Of a DNA stretch of 47,407 nt, positions 26,290 through 34,424 are shown piece after piece. Numbering within the stretch: the stretch's first letter is position 1; each line of letters opens with the position of its first letter. The DNA is from an uncultured Erysipelotrichaceae bacterium (GTDB taxonomy: Bacteria; Bacillota_I; Bacilli_A; RF39; UBA660), in NCBI GenBank assembly GCA_902800945.1, contig CADCFX010000009.1:1-47407 (forward strand), written 5' to 3'. The position numbers and the translations under genes were made by a program. Below the pieces are notes generated by a model that was given only the letters and a program-made list of their open reading frames with translations, searched no databases and was not told where the DNA came from.

Positions 26290-26601
26290 ATAACAAATAG
26301 AATCATAAGATATTACGAAAACTCTGAAGAAGATATAAAAAAATGTCACTATGCGTGGATAGAATCAAAAATAGGGGTATACCATGGGGAGTGTGACAAT
26401 CCGGATCAAGGAAGAGATCCAAACATTGAAAGATTCATAGAATGTGGTTTAAATAATAAATATATGTGGGAAGCAAATGTATTTGAAAAGAACAATTATA
26501 GATGGTCAGAACGTTTTCATCACGCCACGATGTACAACCAAAACAGCACTCGAGGATTTAGTCACGGGTTAGAAAGGAGTAACGAAAACTATCATTGTTA
26601 G
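26290..26601 (+). pseudogene. 103-residue ORF with ATA in the start position
   Basis: The frame is open for 103 codons to a TAG at 26599-26601. The product is rich in Trp, Tyr, Asn and His (CHYAWIES, MWEANVFEK, RWSERFHHATMY) and reads like a real soluble protein. The position where ATG is expected, nine bases after the SD gagggga, holds ATA. The first in-frame ATG is at codon 57 and lacks an SD. Either the ATG has mutated to ATA or initiation is non-standard. Family not recognised. Confidence 0.45.
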
Positions 26602-26845
26602 TAAAAGAAAATACTTGATTCCCAGAGAAGAGAATACCTCCTTTCATCCCAAACAGTTACGCTTAGTAATGCCTATAAAACAAAATAAGTAAAAGGAGAG
26701 TGACATCAACCATACAAAAACAGCTTAATGGGGTAGAGACATGAGCTGAAAATTATTTTTTAGAACGAGAAATGCTTATTATTTAAGAAAAACAGGGGGA
26801 TATATGAAACCTAAAAGAAATAAAAATGAACATTAGGTGAAAAAA

Positions 26846-26875
26846 GAAAGATCAGTAAAAAATACTGATCTTTTT
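26846..26875 (+). terminator. Rho-independent terminator
   Basis: An 11-base stem aaagatcagta/tactgatcttt with loop of five A and a T tail closes the small-ORF region. Confidence 0.85.
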
Positions 26876-26876
26876 A

Positions 26877-26885
26877 TGTTATAAT
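26877..26885 (+). promoter_or_regulatory. Extended -10 promoter of the racemase gene
   Basis: TGtTATAAT is directly after the terminator and 23 bases before the ATG at 26909. Confidence 0.65.
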
Positions 26886-26908
26886 TCCCAAAAGAAAAGA
26901 GGAATAGA

Positions 26909-27610
26909 ATGAAAAAAATTGGTTTAATTGGAGGAATGAGTTTTGAATCCTCTGTCCATTATTACGAGAGAATTAATAAACAAGTAAACGAAAAAGCCGG
27001 GGGATTAACAAGCGCAGAAATGCTAATTTATAATGTTAACTTTTCTGAAATAAGAAAGCTAATGTTAAATAATAAATGGGACGAAATTGGTGAAGAATTA
27101 GCAAGAATAGCTAAAACACTTGAGAAGGCAGGCGCAGACTACATTGCAATAGCAACAAATACCATGCATAAACTAGCCGATCATGTTCAAAGCAAAATTG
27201 AAATTCCTTTAATACATATTGCCGATTGTGTAGCCGATAAATGTAAAAAACAAAATATAAAAAAAGTTGGTCTTATAGGAACAAAGTATACAATGGTAGA
27301 AGACTTTTTAAAAAAGAGATTAGAGGATAAGGGCTTAGAGATTACAACGCCAAGAATCGAAAATGAAATTAAAGAAATTGATAGGATAATATTTGAAGAA
27401 TTGTGTAAAGGAACAATAAAAGAAAAATCTAAAGATTACTATATTAAAATTATTAATAAAATGGTGAAAGAGAACAACATAGAAGGGATAATATTTGGAT
27501 GTACGGAAATAGAAATGCTCATAAAGAAAGACGAACTAAACATACCAGTATTTGATACAACCCAATGTCATATAGATGCCCTTGTTGATTATTGCCTTGA
27601 AAAGAAGTAA
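26909..27610 (+). CDS. Aspartate/glutamate racemase family protein (YgeA-like)
   Basis: A 233-residue cytosolic PLP-independent racemase. The start KIGLIGGMSFESS and the two active-site strands are clear. The first active-site motif is ATNTMHK, with Thr where aspartate racemases have Cys. The second is FGCTEIEML, with the Cys kept. This Thr/Cys pair is also found in E. coli YgeA, which racemises L-amino acids, so the asymmetric pair is not a defect. The product would be D-amino acids, perhaps for the cell wall or signalling. Promoter and SD (gagga) are close. The HAD gene follows 28 bases later, likely in the same transcript. Confidence 0.9.
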   Translation: MKKIGLIGGMSFESSVHYYERINKQVNEKAGGLTSAEMLIYNVNFSEIRKLMLNNKWDEIGEELARIAKTLEKAGADYIAIATNTMHKLADHVQSKIEIPLIHIADCVADKCKKQNIKKVGLIGTKYTMVEDFLKKRLEDKGLEITTPRIENEIKEIDRIIFEELCKGTIKEKSKDYYIKIINKMVKENNIEGIIFGCTEIEMLIKKDELNIPVFDTTQCHIDALVDYCLEKK

Positions 27611-27638
27611 AATTAAAATGAAAAGGAGCTAAGATCCT

Positions 27639-28265
27639 ATGAAAAAAAAGTTGATTCTGTTTGATTGGGGCAATATAGTTGAATCACATACTACAGGATA
27701 TAACTGCTACGACGCCTTTAATGATACTTTCCGTTTATGTGGTTATCAAGGAAAAGAAGAAGTATTTCATATCTTGGGTAAATATAAAATCTGTAAAATA
27801 AAAAGCTATGAAGAATTCTCAAAAACATACGAACTAATAAAAAAAGACTTGGAATTAGACAAGAGCTATGAAGAATTCATAAAAATTTATAAAGAAACAT
27901 TTAGTAAAATTGAATATTATCCCACAGTGGTCAATTATGAACACTCGTTAAAAGATAGATGCAATATAGGTATATTTTCAGACTTAACAATATTTGATAC
28001 AGAAAGACTAGATAAACAGGTTGATTTATCACAATACGACTATATATTCTTATCAGCAATAACCGGTTTCAAGAAGCCAGGCAAAGAAGCCTATGAGTAT
28101 ATTCAATCCCAAGTTCCTTTCGCCCCACAAGATATCCTACTAATAGATGATAGAAAAGAAAACATCAAAACGGCAATAGATATGGGATGGAACGCAGTAC
28201 AAGCTACCGGACTAGAACTAGAAAAAATCAAAAGAAAATGTGAAGAATTTCTTGCTGAAGCTTAA
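27639..28265 (+). CDS. HAD phosphatase (subfamily IA, YihX-like motif I)
   Basis: A 208-residue hydrolase. Motif I is LFDWGNIVE, where the usual second Asp is Gly, as in YihX-type and related HAD proteins that have DxGN. Motif II is IFSDLT, the motif III Lys lies in GFKKPGKEAY, and motif IV is LLIDDRKENI. The helical C1 cap lies between residues 20 and 100. The substrate is probably a phosphorylated sugar or nucleotide. It has an SD (aaaggagct). It shares its end with a bidirectional terminator facing the GT2 gene. Confidence 0.85.
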   Translation: MKKKLILFDWGNIVESHTTGYNCYDAFNDTFRLCGYQGKEEVFHILGKYKICKIKSYEEFSKTYELIKKDLELDKSYEEFIKIYKETFSKIEYYPTVVNYEHSLKDRCNIGIFSDLTIFDTERLDKQVDLSQYDYIFLSAITGFKKPGKEAYEYIQSQVPFAPQDILLIDDRKENIKTAIDMGWNAVQATGLELEKIKRKCEEFLAEA

Positions 28266-28301
28266 AAAAAAGATTTATCAAATGCTAGATAAATCTTTTT
28301 T
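28266..28301. terminator. Bidirectional terminator between convergent genes
   Basis: A 14-base perfect stem aaaaaagatttatc/gataaatctttttt with an eight-base loop. A and T runs on either side serve the plus-strand HAD gene and the minus-strand glycosyltransferase gene. Confidence 0.85.
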
Positions 28302-28311
28302 ATAATATCCA

Positions 28312-29343
28312 TCAATAGTTTTTATATAGAGATAACATTTCGTTTGCACTAATCTTTCTTATTATAAGACGATGAGTTTTTAAATATATATAGGTAACAA
28401 AATAATAAAATCTTTCTGGCAGCTCAAAGTCTCTAAATCCTCTCAAATAGTAAGGATTATTTTCCCAATCTTTAAATTCAAAAGACAAGTATGAAAGCAA
28501 CAACTCAATAAGCTTCTTCTTTTTATTTCTATTATAAAAAGATAATATAAGCTCAGTAATTCTTTGAAATATAAATCTCAAAAAAAGTGCTTCTACTTCA
28601 AGGTAGTAAAGAGATAACATATCGTTCTCAATAAAATGTTTTTTTAACATTTCTAATGGAATAACAGTATTCTTAATATTATCATAATTAATACCCATAG
28701 AATGTTTAATAGTTAATCCTGATTTGTTAGGCAAATAATGATAAAAAGTGGAGTTAGTAAAAGAAACATACCTAGCCTTAGCAAAAAGAAAATGATTAAT
28801 GCTTAAATCTTCATTAACACGTAACTTTTTATCTGGCAGTAACACAAACTTCCTCCTATATATTTTACCCCATGTACCGCATTGCATTAGCGGAAGAATT
28901 TTTTTGTTCTTCGCTAAATCATAAAAACCCAATCTCTTATTATTCTTAATAGCTAATAGTGGGAAAAGAGAAGGATGATAAGCTATTCTTGCTACGCAGA
29001 TATTAGATTTTGTCGCAACAATAGTATTGTATAATTCCTCCAAATAATTCTTGTCTAAGTAGTCATCACTATCGACAAAAGTTACATATTCAGCAGTGGA
29101 TTCCTCAAACGCTCTAATTCTTGCGGAAGCAACACCGCCATTTTTCTTTTGGCGAATACATTTCATTTCAAAATAACCTTCAGTATCAAAACTATTAATC
29201 ATTTCCCAACTATCATCAGTAGAGCAATCATCAACTAGAATAACTTCAAAGTTTTTTAATGTTTGTTTCTTTAAACTATATAGTAACCTATTAATATAAC
29301 GCTCAGCATTAAATACCGGTATCAGAACACTTACTTTAACCAT
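28312..29343 (-). CDS. Family 2 glycosyltransferase
   Basis: A 343-residue GT-A enzyme on the minus strand. The start VSVLIPVFNAERYI and the LVDDCSTDDSW segment are the nucleotide-sugar-binding core. VDSDDYLD carries the metal-binding DxD, and NEDLSINHFLFAKA is the ED acceptor motif of EpsJ/WaaE-like GT2 enzymes. The C-terminal 110 residues are helical and aromatic-rich but show no clear membrane span. It probably builds a surface polysaccharide or glycolipid; no other glycan genes are adjacent. The start ATG has SD ggtgat upstream on the minus strand. Confidence 0.93.
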   Translation of the reverse strand: MVKVSVLIPVFNAERYINRLLYSLKKQTLKNFEVILVDDCSTDDSWEMINSFDTEGYFEMKCIRQKKNGGVASARIRAFEESTAEYVTFVDSDDYLDKNYLEELYNTIVATKSNICVARIAYHPSLFPLLAIKNNKRLGFYDLAKNKKILPLMQCGTWGKIYRRKFVLLPDKKLRVNEDLSINHFLFAKARYVSFTNSTFYHYLPNKSGLTIKHSMGINYDNIKNTVIPLEMLKKHFIENDMLSLYYLEVEALFLRFIFQRITELILSFYNRNKKKKLIELLLSYLSFEFKDWENNPYYLRGFRDFELPERFYYFVTYIYLKTHRLIIRKISANEMLSLYKNY

Positions 29344-29470
29344 TATGTATCACCATCTAAGATGAGTCTATCACAAAAACTAAACCACATCAAATAATCA
29401 ATAATAATACTATTATTTGAATCAAAAATCGTAGTATAATATTATTAGTTAGAAATATAAGGGTGTAAAA

Positions 29471-30268
29471 ATGGATAAGATAGAAAAAATGATAAATGCC
29501 TTCAAAACTCGAACAATAAAAAGTGCAATTGAAGGCTTAGTAGTTGAACATAACGACATAATAACTAACGCAGTAAAAGCATATCTTGATAACCTTTCGC
29601 AAGATGAAATAGCAAATATCAAAATCTATTTAGAAACCATACTAGATTATTGTTATAACGGAGAAATACTTCACACTAAACTCAAAAAGGGAGATTTAAA
29701 ACTAATAGAAAAACTAAATTCTCAAGAAAAGTTTCTGTTAAAAGAAAGTATCATATACTTTTATGGTAGACTAACAATCCCTCCCGATATAGATATTATT
29801 AAAAAAATATATAAAGCAGATGATAATAAGTATATAAAACTAAACATTACATTCGCCAGTCTCCCATCATTTAACGAGGACATAGAACTAGATTTTACAA
29901 AACGCCTATTAACCAACAAAGTTTACGATTTAATGGTTAGGTCATGGACCATGGCATTTTTTAAGGGAGTTAAAAACCCATACGAATACAAAGATAAAGA
30001 AACCGATGACTGGACACCAGCCAAAATACCAAGAATCAAAAGGCTTAGTATAAATGATATAGAAAACCCTAAATATAAAAAAGCAATGTCGTTTCGTCTG
30101 CTAGATCTAGTAGTAATTTACATATTTATTAAAAGCCGAAAGAAAAATGATTTAACTGAAGAAGAAAAACAAATAATAAAAAATGCCAAAATAGATTATG
30201 AAGAATATTCAAAGAACAAGAAAGAAATGATTAAAAAACTTAAAGAAATGATTCTAAATTACAAATAG
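29471..30268 (+). CDS. Unknown 265-residue helical protein
   Basis: Soluble, Lys- and Ile-rich, predicted all helical, with a basic coiled-coil C-terminus. It may be HEAT-like in part, but no family is recognised. The segment DLMVRSWTMAFFKGVKNPYEYKD in the middle is the most distinctive. SD gggtg lies five bases before the ATG. A tagTATAAT-like box sits about 35 bases upstream. The HAD phosphatase gene follows after 40 bases and may be in the same transcript. Confidence 0.7.
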   Translation: MDKIEKMINAFKTRTIKSAIEGLVVEHNDIITNAVKAYLDNLSQDEIANIKIYLETILDYCYNGEILHTKLKKGDLKLIEKLNSQEKFLLKESIIYFYGRLTIPPDIDIIKKIYKADDNKYIKLNITFASLPSFNEDIELDFTKRLLTNKVYDLMVRSWTMAFFKGVKNPYEYKDKETDDWTPAKIPRIKRLSINDIENPKYKKAMSFRLLDLVVIYIFIKSRKKNDLTEEEKQIIKNAKIDYEEYSKNKKEMIKKLKEMILNYK

Positions 30269-30308
30269 AGTTGCCAAAGCTAATAGCATTCAAGAAAGGA
30301 ATACATGT

Positions 30309-30950
30309 ATGGAAAAGAAAATAATTGCTTTTGATATAGACAGAACACTAGTAGATAGCTTTGCCGCTGAGATACAAGCCTTAAAAGATGCACTAAATAT
30401 CGTTTTGCGAAAAGAAATAAACGAAGATGTTTTAGCCGAATCAGCGCACCTACCAACAAAGGATTTTTATAAAAAGATCAACCTTACAGAAGATGAAATA
30501 AAAAAAGTAGATGCCGAATGGAGTGAAGCATCTACAAAATATCAGATTGTCTTCTTTCCGGGAATAGTTGAAGCGATAAAAAAACTATATAAAGAAGGAT
30601 ATTGCTTAAATATAATCACCTCGCGTACGAAAGAAGAGCTTCAAGAGTTAGACCATTTGTTAGATGAAGTAAAAGGTATTTTTGAAGTTATAGTTACGTC
30701 GGATTTAGTAAAAAAACCAAAGCCATCAAAAGACAGTCTAGATTACCTATGTAAAAAAACAAAATGTACTAGTAAAGATATTATCTATATTGGTGATAGT
30801 AAGTCAGATGAAAAGTTTGCTCAAAACAGTGGATGCTATTTCATACCTATAACTTGGGAGAATAAAGAACTAATAGATAGTAGCAACACCTGCAATACAA
30901 TAGATGAAATGCTAGATACCATATACAAAATATCAAAACAATCTTTTTAA
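30309..30950 (+). CDS. HAD phosphatase (phosphoglycolate-phosphatase-like)
   Basis: A 213-residue hydrolase. Motif I is AFDIDRTLVD with both catalytic Asp. Motif II is IITSRT, the motif III Lys is in VKKPKPSKD, and motif IV is YIGDSKSDEKFA. A C1-type helical cap lies at residues 18-85. It is clearly distinct from the two other HAD proteins of the window. The specific substrate is unknown. SD aaagga lies nine bases before the ATG at 30309; another ATG four bases upstream is out of frame. Confidence 0.9.
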   Translation: MEKKIIAFDIDRTLVDSFAAEIQALKDALNIVLRKEINEDVLAESAHLPTKDFYKKINLTEDEIKKVDAEWSEASTKYQIVFFPGIVEAIKKLYKEGYCLNIITSRTKEELQELDHLLDEVKGIFEVIVTSDLVKKPKPSKDSLDYLCKKTKCTSKDIIYIGDSKSDEKFAQNSGCYFIPITWENKELIDSSNTCNTIDEMLDTIYKISKQSF

Positions 30951-30978
30951 ATAAACTCAAGACAATTTATATTGAGCA

Positions 30979-30987
30979 TGCTATAAT
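30979..30987 (+). promoter_or_regulatory. Extended -10 promoter of the HAM1-DUF4230 operon
   Basis: TGcTATAAT lies about 60 bases upstream of the ATG at 31049. Confidence 0.55.
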
Positions 30988-31048
30988 AAAAATACAAATA
31001 ATTTGGCAGAAGATATATTAACTATACAATAAAAAAGGAAGAGAACTA

Positions 31049-31732
31049 ATGGATCTAATATTTGCAACAACTAATAAAAGAAAGATGGCAGATTTACAAA
31101 ACGTAATCAAGGAGTTGGGCCTAAGTATAAACGTCATAGGTCTAGACAGCCCCAAATTGCAATGGGGTGATAAAGAAATAGAAGAGACAGGAAAAACACT
31201 TGAAGAAAACTCAGAAATTAAAGCCAGAGCAGTAGCTAACTTCTGCGAAACTATCGGTCTAAATATACCCGTTATTGCGGATGATGCGGGACTATATGTG
31301 GAAGTGCTCGGCAACGAGCCGGGTATAAGAACAGCAAGATACGCAGATGAAGAAATCGCCAATGACCCCACATTACCGCCATACCAATGCGTCTATAAGT
31401 TGTTACAAAAACTTGAAAATGAAACCAACCGTCGAGCTAAATACAGATGTTGCGTAACATGCATAATACCAGGAGAAAAATCTTTTATAACAAAGAGCGA
31501 AAGCGAAGGAACAATTGCTAAAGCCATGCTGTGTTCACCAAAAAGACCTTATTTTTATTCAATATTCATGCTAGAAGGAACAAATGTGGCATTCGGTGAG
31601 TTAACTGAAGAAGAGCTGAAAGAAACCTATCGATATAAAGCAATAAAACAAGCATTAATTAAGCTAGCAGATTATTATCAACCAGAAAATGAACTTACAA
31701 TTATAAAAAGAAAAGGAAGAAATACTATATGA
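31049..31732 (+). CDS. Divergent HAM1/RdgB-like NTP pyrophosphatase
   Basis: A 227-residue protein of the ITPase fold. The N-terminal half is conserved: ATTNKRKMADL (substrate phosphate loop), ETGKTLEENSEIKARA and IADDAGLYVEVLGNEPGI (catalytic and metal acids). The C-terminal half is not: the base-recognition block FGYDPIF is replaced by PYFYSIF, and SHRxKA by TYRYKA. The enzyme may therefore have a substrate other than ITP/XTP. Canonical RdgB is about 200 residues; this has an extra basic tail. The stop overlaps the next start (ATGA), so it is coupled to the DUF4230 gene. Confidence 0.85.
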   Translation: MDLIFATTNKRKMADLQNVIKELGLSINVIGLDSPKLQWGDKEIEETGKTLEENSEIKARAVANFCETIGLNIPVIADDAGLYVEVLGNEPGIRTARYADEEIANDPTLPPYQCVYKLLQKLENETNRRAKYRCCVTCIIPGEKSFITKSESEGTIAKAMLCSPKRPYFYSIFMLEGTNVAFGELTEEELKETYRYKAIKQALIKLADYYQPENELTIIKRKGRNTI

Positions 31733-32358
31733 ACGAAGAAAGTAAAAGAAAACTAAGAATTAATCCCCAAATAATATCCTATATTGGTGTTATTGTTATA
31801 ATACTAATACTAGTACTTGCAGGCAAAACTATTTCTACAAACTTTTCAACCCAAGAGAAAGTAACCAAGTTCGGCCTAGAAGATGTGGGCCAATTAGTAA
31901 CACAAACCTGCTATACCACTGTTATTGAAGATAGCAAAGTTAATAGGGATTTCTTTAAACTATTTGAAATTCCCTTCACCGAAAGCAGACAAATATTTAG
32001 CTACGATTTTGAAGTAGATGCCTCTGTTAACTTTGATAATATTAAAATAAAAAAGATTAACAACGATAAAAAAGCAATAGAAATAGAAATACCACACGCC
32101 AAAGTATATAAAATCACACTAAAACCCGATTCATTCAAAGTATATCTAGACACAGAAAGCTTATTTTCTAGAATAGACTTAGAACAACATAATCAAGCTG
32201 TAGAAAATATGCAAGAAACAGCCAAAACCAACTGTATTGGGAATAACCTGCTTAAATCAGCAGATGATAATGCTAAAAGGCTGATAAATAGCGTTATAAA
32301 AGGAAATAACAAATACAAAAGTTATACAATAAAATATAACTATAAGGATGGAAGATAA
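31729..32358 (+). CDS. DUF4230 family membrane-anchored protein
   Basis: A 209-residue protein with one N-terminal membrane anchor (residues 14-34) and an extracytosolic domain typical of DUF4230 (LVTQTCYTTVIEDS, the IFSYDFEVDASVNFD strand and a helical C-terminus). The function of the family is unknown. Its start overlaps the HAM1-like gene by four bases, and a 27-residue membrane peptide gene follows after one base, so the three are one operon. Confidence 0.85.
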   Translation: MNEESKRKLRINPQIISYIGVIVIILILVLAGKTISTNFSTQEKVTKFGLEDVGQLVTQTCYTTVIEDSKVNRDFFKLFEIPFTESRQIFSYDFEVDASVNFDNIKIKKINNDKKAIEIEIPHAKVYKITLKPDSFKVYLDTESLFSRIDLEQHNQAVENMQETAKTNCIGNNLLKSADDNAKRLINSVIKGNNKYKSYTIKYNYKDGR

Positions 32359-32359
32359 T

Positions 32360-32443
32360 ATGAAGGGCTTAATAAAAAAAATAGCAATAATAATCGTGGC
32401 AATCGTTTTAGTAACTTACGTAGTACTTATGCTTACAAAATAA
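32360..32443 (+). CDS. 27-residue single-span membrane peptide
   Basis: ATG at 32360, one base after the DUF4230 stop, with an SD-like aaggatggaag inside that gene. The product is a basic start (MKGLIKK) and one hydrophobic helix of about 20 residues ending LTK. The tight spacing and clean composition support a real small gene, probably a membrane peptide working with DUF4230. Confidence 0.55.
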   Translation: MKGLIKKIAIIIVAIVLVTYVVLMLTK

Positions 32444-32444
32444 C

Positions 32445-32652
32445 AGGAAAAAAGCAAAAAATCCACCTCATCTAGAACAACAAAAGTATAAAAGAATCAA
32501 GAGTTAATTGATACTGGTTTGTATAGTATATTAAGACATGCACTGTATTTTTCAAAATATTTCTCGAAGAAAAGGTATTAGGAAAAGAATTAAAAGGTTG
32601 TAAAGAGTTTTGCAAAAGAATTAATTATAAAATGATTCCCCCTATTTGGTAA
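32445..32652 (+). pseudogene. Remnant of an isoprenylcysteine methyltransferase-like gene (ICMT/PEMT family)
   Basis: Two fragments of the same family remain. One reads SSRTTKV, then a TAA where relatives have Glu, then NQELIDTGLYSILRHALYFS, the SAM-binding core of the family. The other, in another frame, reads EEKVLGKELKGCKEFCKRI and ends MIPPIW before TAA 32650-32652, the typical C-terminus. The membrane segments between them (about 40 residues) and the N-terminal half are gone. The gene is therefore dead: nonsense, frameshift and internal deletion. Confidence 0.82.
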
Positions 32653-32710
32653 ATAACAATTGATTTATAACAACGTAATTAGTATAATTTAACTAATAGG
32701 AGGAGTAAAC

Positions 32711-32956
32711 ATGTCACTAATGAGCATTCTAATATCATTACTAATAGGTGCTGTCTCTGGTTGGATAGCCGGAATAATAATGAATTCATCTGGCGGCCTA
32801 ATCAAAAACATTATTCTTGGTATAGTAGGCGGTTTTGTAGGCGGTTTTATATTCAATCTACTACAGTTGTCTATTAATGGATATGTCGGAACAATAGTAA
32901 CATCAGTAGTAGGCGCTTGCGTAGTAATATTCGTAGCTAGAATAATCGGAAGATAA
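32711..32956 (+). CDS. GlsB/YeaQ/YmgE-family small membrane protein
   Basis: An 81-residue, very hydrophobic, glycine-rich protein with three membrane helices. The pattern LIGAVSGWIAGIIM ... ILGIVGGFVGGFIF ... VVGACVVIFVARIIGR is diagnostic of this (transglycosylase-associated) family, which is often stress-induced. No enzymatic activity is established. SD taggaggag lies before the ATG, with an agTATAAT box upstream. A terminator overlaps its end. Confidence 0.93.
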   Translation: MSLMSILISLLIGAVSGWIAGIIMNSSGGLIKNIILGIVGGFVGGFIFNLLQLSINGYVGTIVTSVVGACVVIFVARIIGR

Positions 32957-32982
32957 AAGATTCGGTAAATATCGAATTTTTT
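32955..32982 (+). terminator. Rho-independent terminator
   Basis: Stem aaaagattcg/cgaatttttt with an eight-base loop overlaps the stop codon. Confidence 0.65.
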
Positions 32983-33067
32983 ATTTGTTCGTTAGAGAAG
33001 CAATATTTGACATATTTAAAAATTCTAGTATAATTACCAGTGGAAATATAAAAAGGGGGAAACAATA

Positions 33068-33598
33068 ATGATAGCTACAAATGGAGTTAATATAGACGGG
33101 GGTTTTGCCGAAATGGAAAAAAACGGCCCATATATAAGCGCCATTTTCAACCGGCAAATAAATAACGAACATGTGGAGATTAAAGAAGTTATACGTGACA
33201 ACGAAACGCATACACTTAACAACGGGTTATATATATTGGTTACGGAAACCAAAGAAGAGGTTGCCAAAATAATAGGTTGGTTTGAAAAAACAAATAATTC
33301 AGCACCGGGTTATAAACCCTTCAGTATCTCTACCGATTTTGAAAGAATCCTAACTGCAGAACAGGCAGCATTAATTAACAATTCTACGCAAGGTTATTTA
33401 AGAGTATCAGGAACAAACCCTACCGGATTTGAAGTGTTCTTCTTATTGGAGCTTCTAAAAGAAAACTATAATTTTATATCCGAAGGAATAATCAAAAGAG
33501 CAGCAATTATGTGTGGGTATACTCCAAATCTTGAAAGAATTGCCTGTCATGATGAATCATATGGCGATGGTCAATCTTCTCAGGGGCATCATTTATAA
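33068..33598 (+). CDS. Unknown 176-residue protein
   Basis: A soluble protein of mixed alpha/beta content. The first 65 residues read as strands (GPYISAIFNRQ, LNNGLYILVTE). The C-terminal tail (CHDESYGDGQSSQGHHL) is Ser/His/Gly-rich and may bind metal; that is a guess. No family is recognised. A GTATAAT-like box and a G-rich SD (aaaagggggaa) precede the ATG. A terminator follows. Confidence 0.7.
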   Translation: MIATNGVNIDGGFAEMEKNGPYISAIFNRQINNEHVEIKEVIRDNETHTLNNGLYILVTETKEEVAKIIGWFEKTNNSAPGYKPFSISTDFERILTAEQAALINNSTQGYLRVSGTNPTGFEVFFLLELLKENYNFISEGIIKRAAIMCGYTPNLERIACHDESYGDGQSSQGHHL

Positions 33599-33619
33599 AA
33601 AATATATAATTAAAGAATT

Positions 33620-33649
33620 AAAAAAAGAAGATTTCAATCTTCTTTTTTT
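33620..33649 (+). terminator. Rho-independent terminator
   Basis: Stem aaaaaagaagat/atcttctttttt with loop ttca, followed by a T run. Confidence 0.8.
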
Positions 33650-33716
33650 GTGAAAGAAAGAGCAATATATTGTATAAAGGAACAATTCAGATTATAATTA
33701 ATTTGGAGGAACTATT

Positions 33717-34424
33717 ATGATAGAAATAAAAAATGTAACCAAAAAATATGGAGACAAGAAAGCAGTTGACAGCATATCCTTTAACGTCGAGGATGGCGAT
33801 ATTTTTGCTTTTATCGGCCATAACGGGGCAGGTAAAACGACCCTTATTAAATCAATAGTTGGAATTCACGACTTTGAAGAAGGAGACATAATAATAGATG
33901 GAATGTCCATCAAAGAAAACCCCGTAGAATGTAAAAAGCTAATGGCTTTTGTCCCAGATAATCCTGAAACCTACGAACATATGAAAGCCATAGACTACAT
34001 AAATTTTATATGCGATATGTACGAGGTTGATACCGAAACCAGAACAAAGAATATAAAAAAATATGCAACTTTATTTGAAATGGAAGATAAACTAAACGAC
34101 ACAATCGATTCCTATTCTCACGGAATGAAACAAAAAATAGTACTAATATCAGCATTAGCTCATAATCCCAGAATACTCATTATGGATGAACCTTTTGTTG
34201 GATTGGATCCCAAAGCCGTATTTGATATTAAAGAGGTATTAAACGAAATGGTTAAAGAAGGAAAAATAGTCTTCTATTCAACCCATATTCTAGACGTTGC
34301 TGAAAAACTTTGTTCTAGGGTCGCAATAATAAAAAATGGTAAATTAATAAAAAGTGGTAGTATGAAAGAAATAAAAGGGGATAAATCTCTAGAAAAAGTA
34401 TTTATGGAATTAGAGGGAGAATAA
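33717..34424 (+). CDS. ABC transporter ATP-binding protein
   Basis: A 235-residue ATPase. Walker A is GHNGAGKTT, the Q-loop region MAFVPDNPETY is of the ABC-2 exporter type, the signature is YSHGMKQK, Walker B is ILIMDEP, and the H-loop is YSTH. It energises the membrane partner encoded next, with which it overlaps by one base (taATG). The subfamily resembles bacitracin/lantibiotic or multidrug ABC-2 exporters. SD ttggagga is strong. Confidence 0.95.
   Translation: MIEIKNVTKKYGDKKAVDSISFNVEDGDIFAFIGHNGAGKTTLIKSIVGIHDFEEGDIIIDGMSIKENPVECKKLMAFVPDNPETYEHMKAIDYINFICDMYEVDTETRTKNIKKYATLFEMEDKLNDTIDSYSHGMKQKIVLISALAHNPRILIMDEPFVGLDPKAVFDIKEVLNEMVKEGKIVFYSTHILDVAEKLCSRVAIIKNGKLIKSGSMKEIKGDKSLEKVFMELEGE

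Larger units (their letters stand above)
26124..26845 (+). other. Long gap with SD-preceded micro-ORFs, mostly lacking normal starts
   Basis: About 720 bases without a normal gene. SD-like purine runs occur at 26231-26238, 26275-26281, 26574-26579, 26692-26698 and 26794-26798. The first two are each followed at ribosome spacing by ATA (26247 and 26290). The ATA at 26247 opens 13 codons ending at TAA 26286-26288, one base before the ATA at 26290. A TTG at 26615 opens a 25-residue ORF to 26692. The last SD precedes an ATG (about 26804) with a ten-residue ORF. The region may be a decayed operon, small peptide genes or a non-coding RNA. Only 26290-26601 has convincing length. Confidence 0.4.

Noticed and set aside
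26909..27610. Inactive racemase because the first catalytic Cys is Thr
   Set aside because: E. coli YgeA-type racemases naturally use a Thr/Cys pair, so the substitution is compatible with activity.
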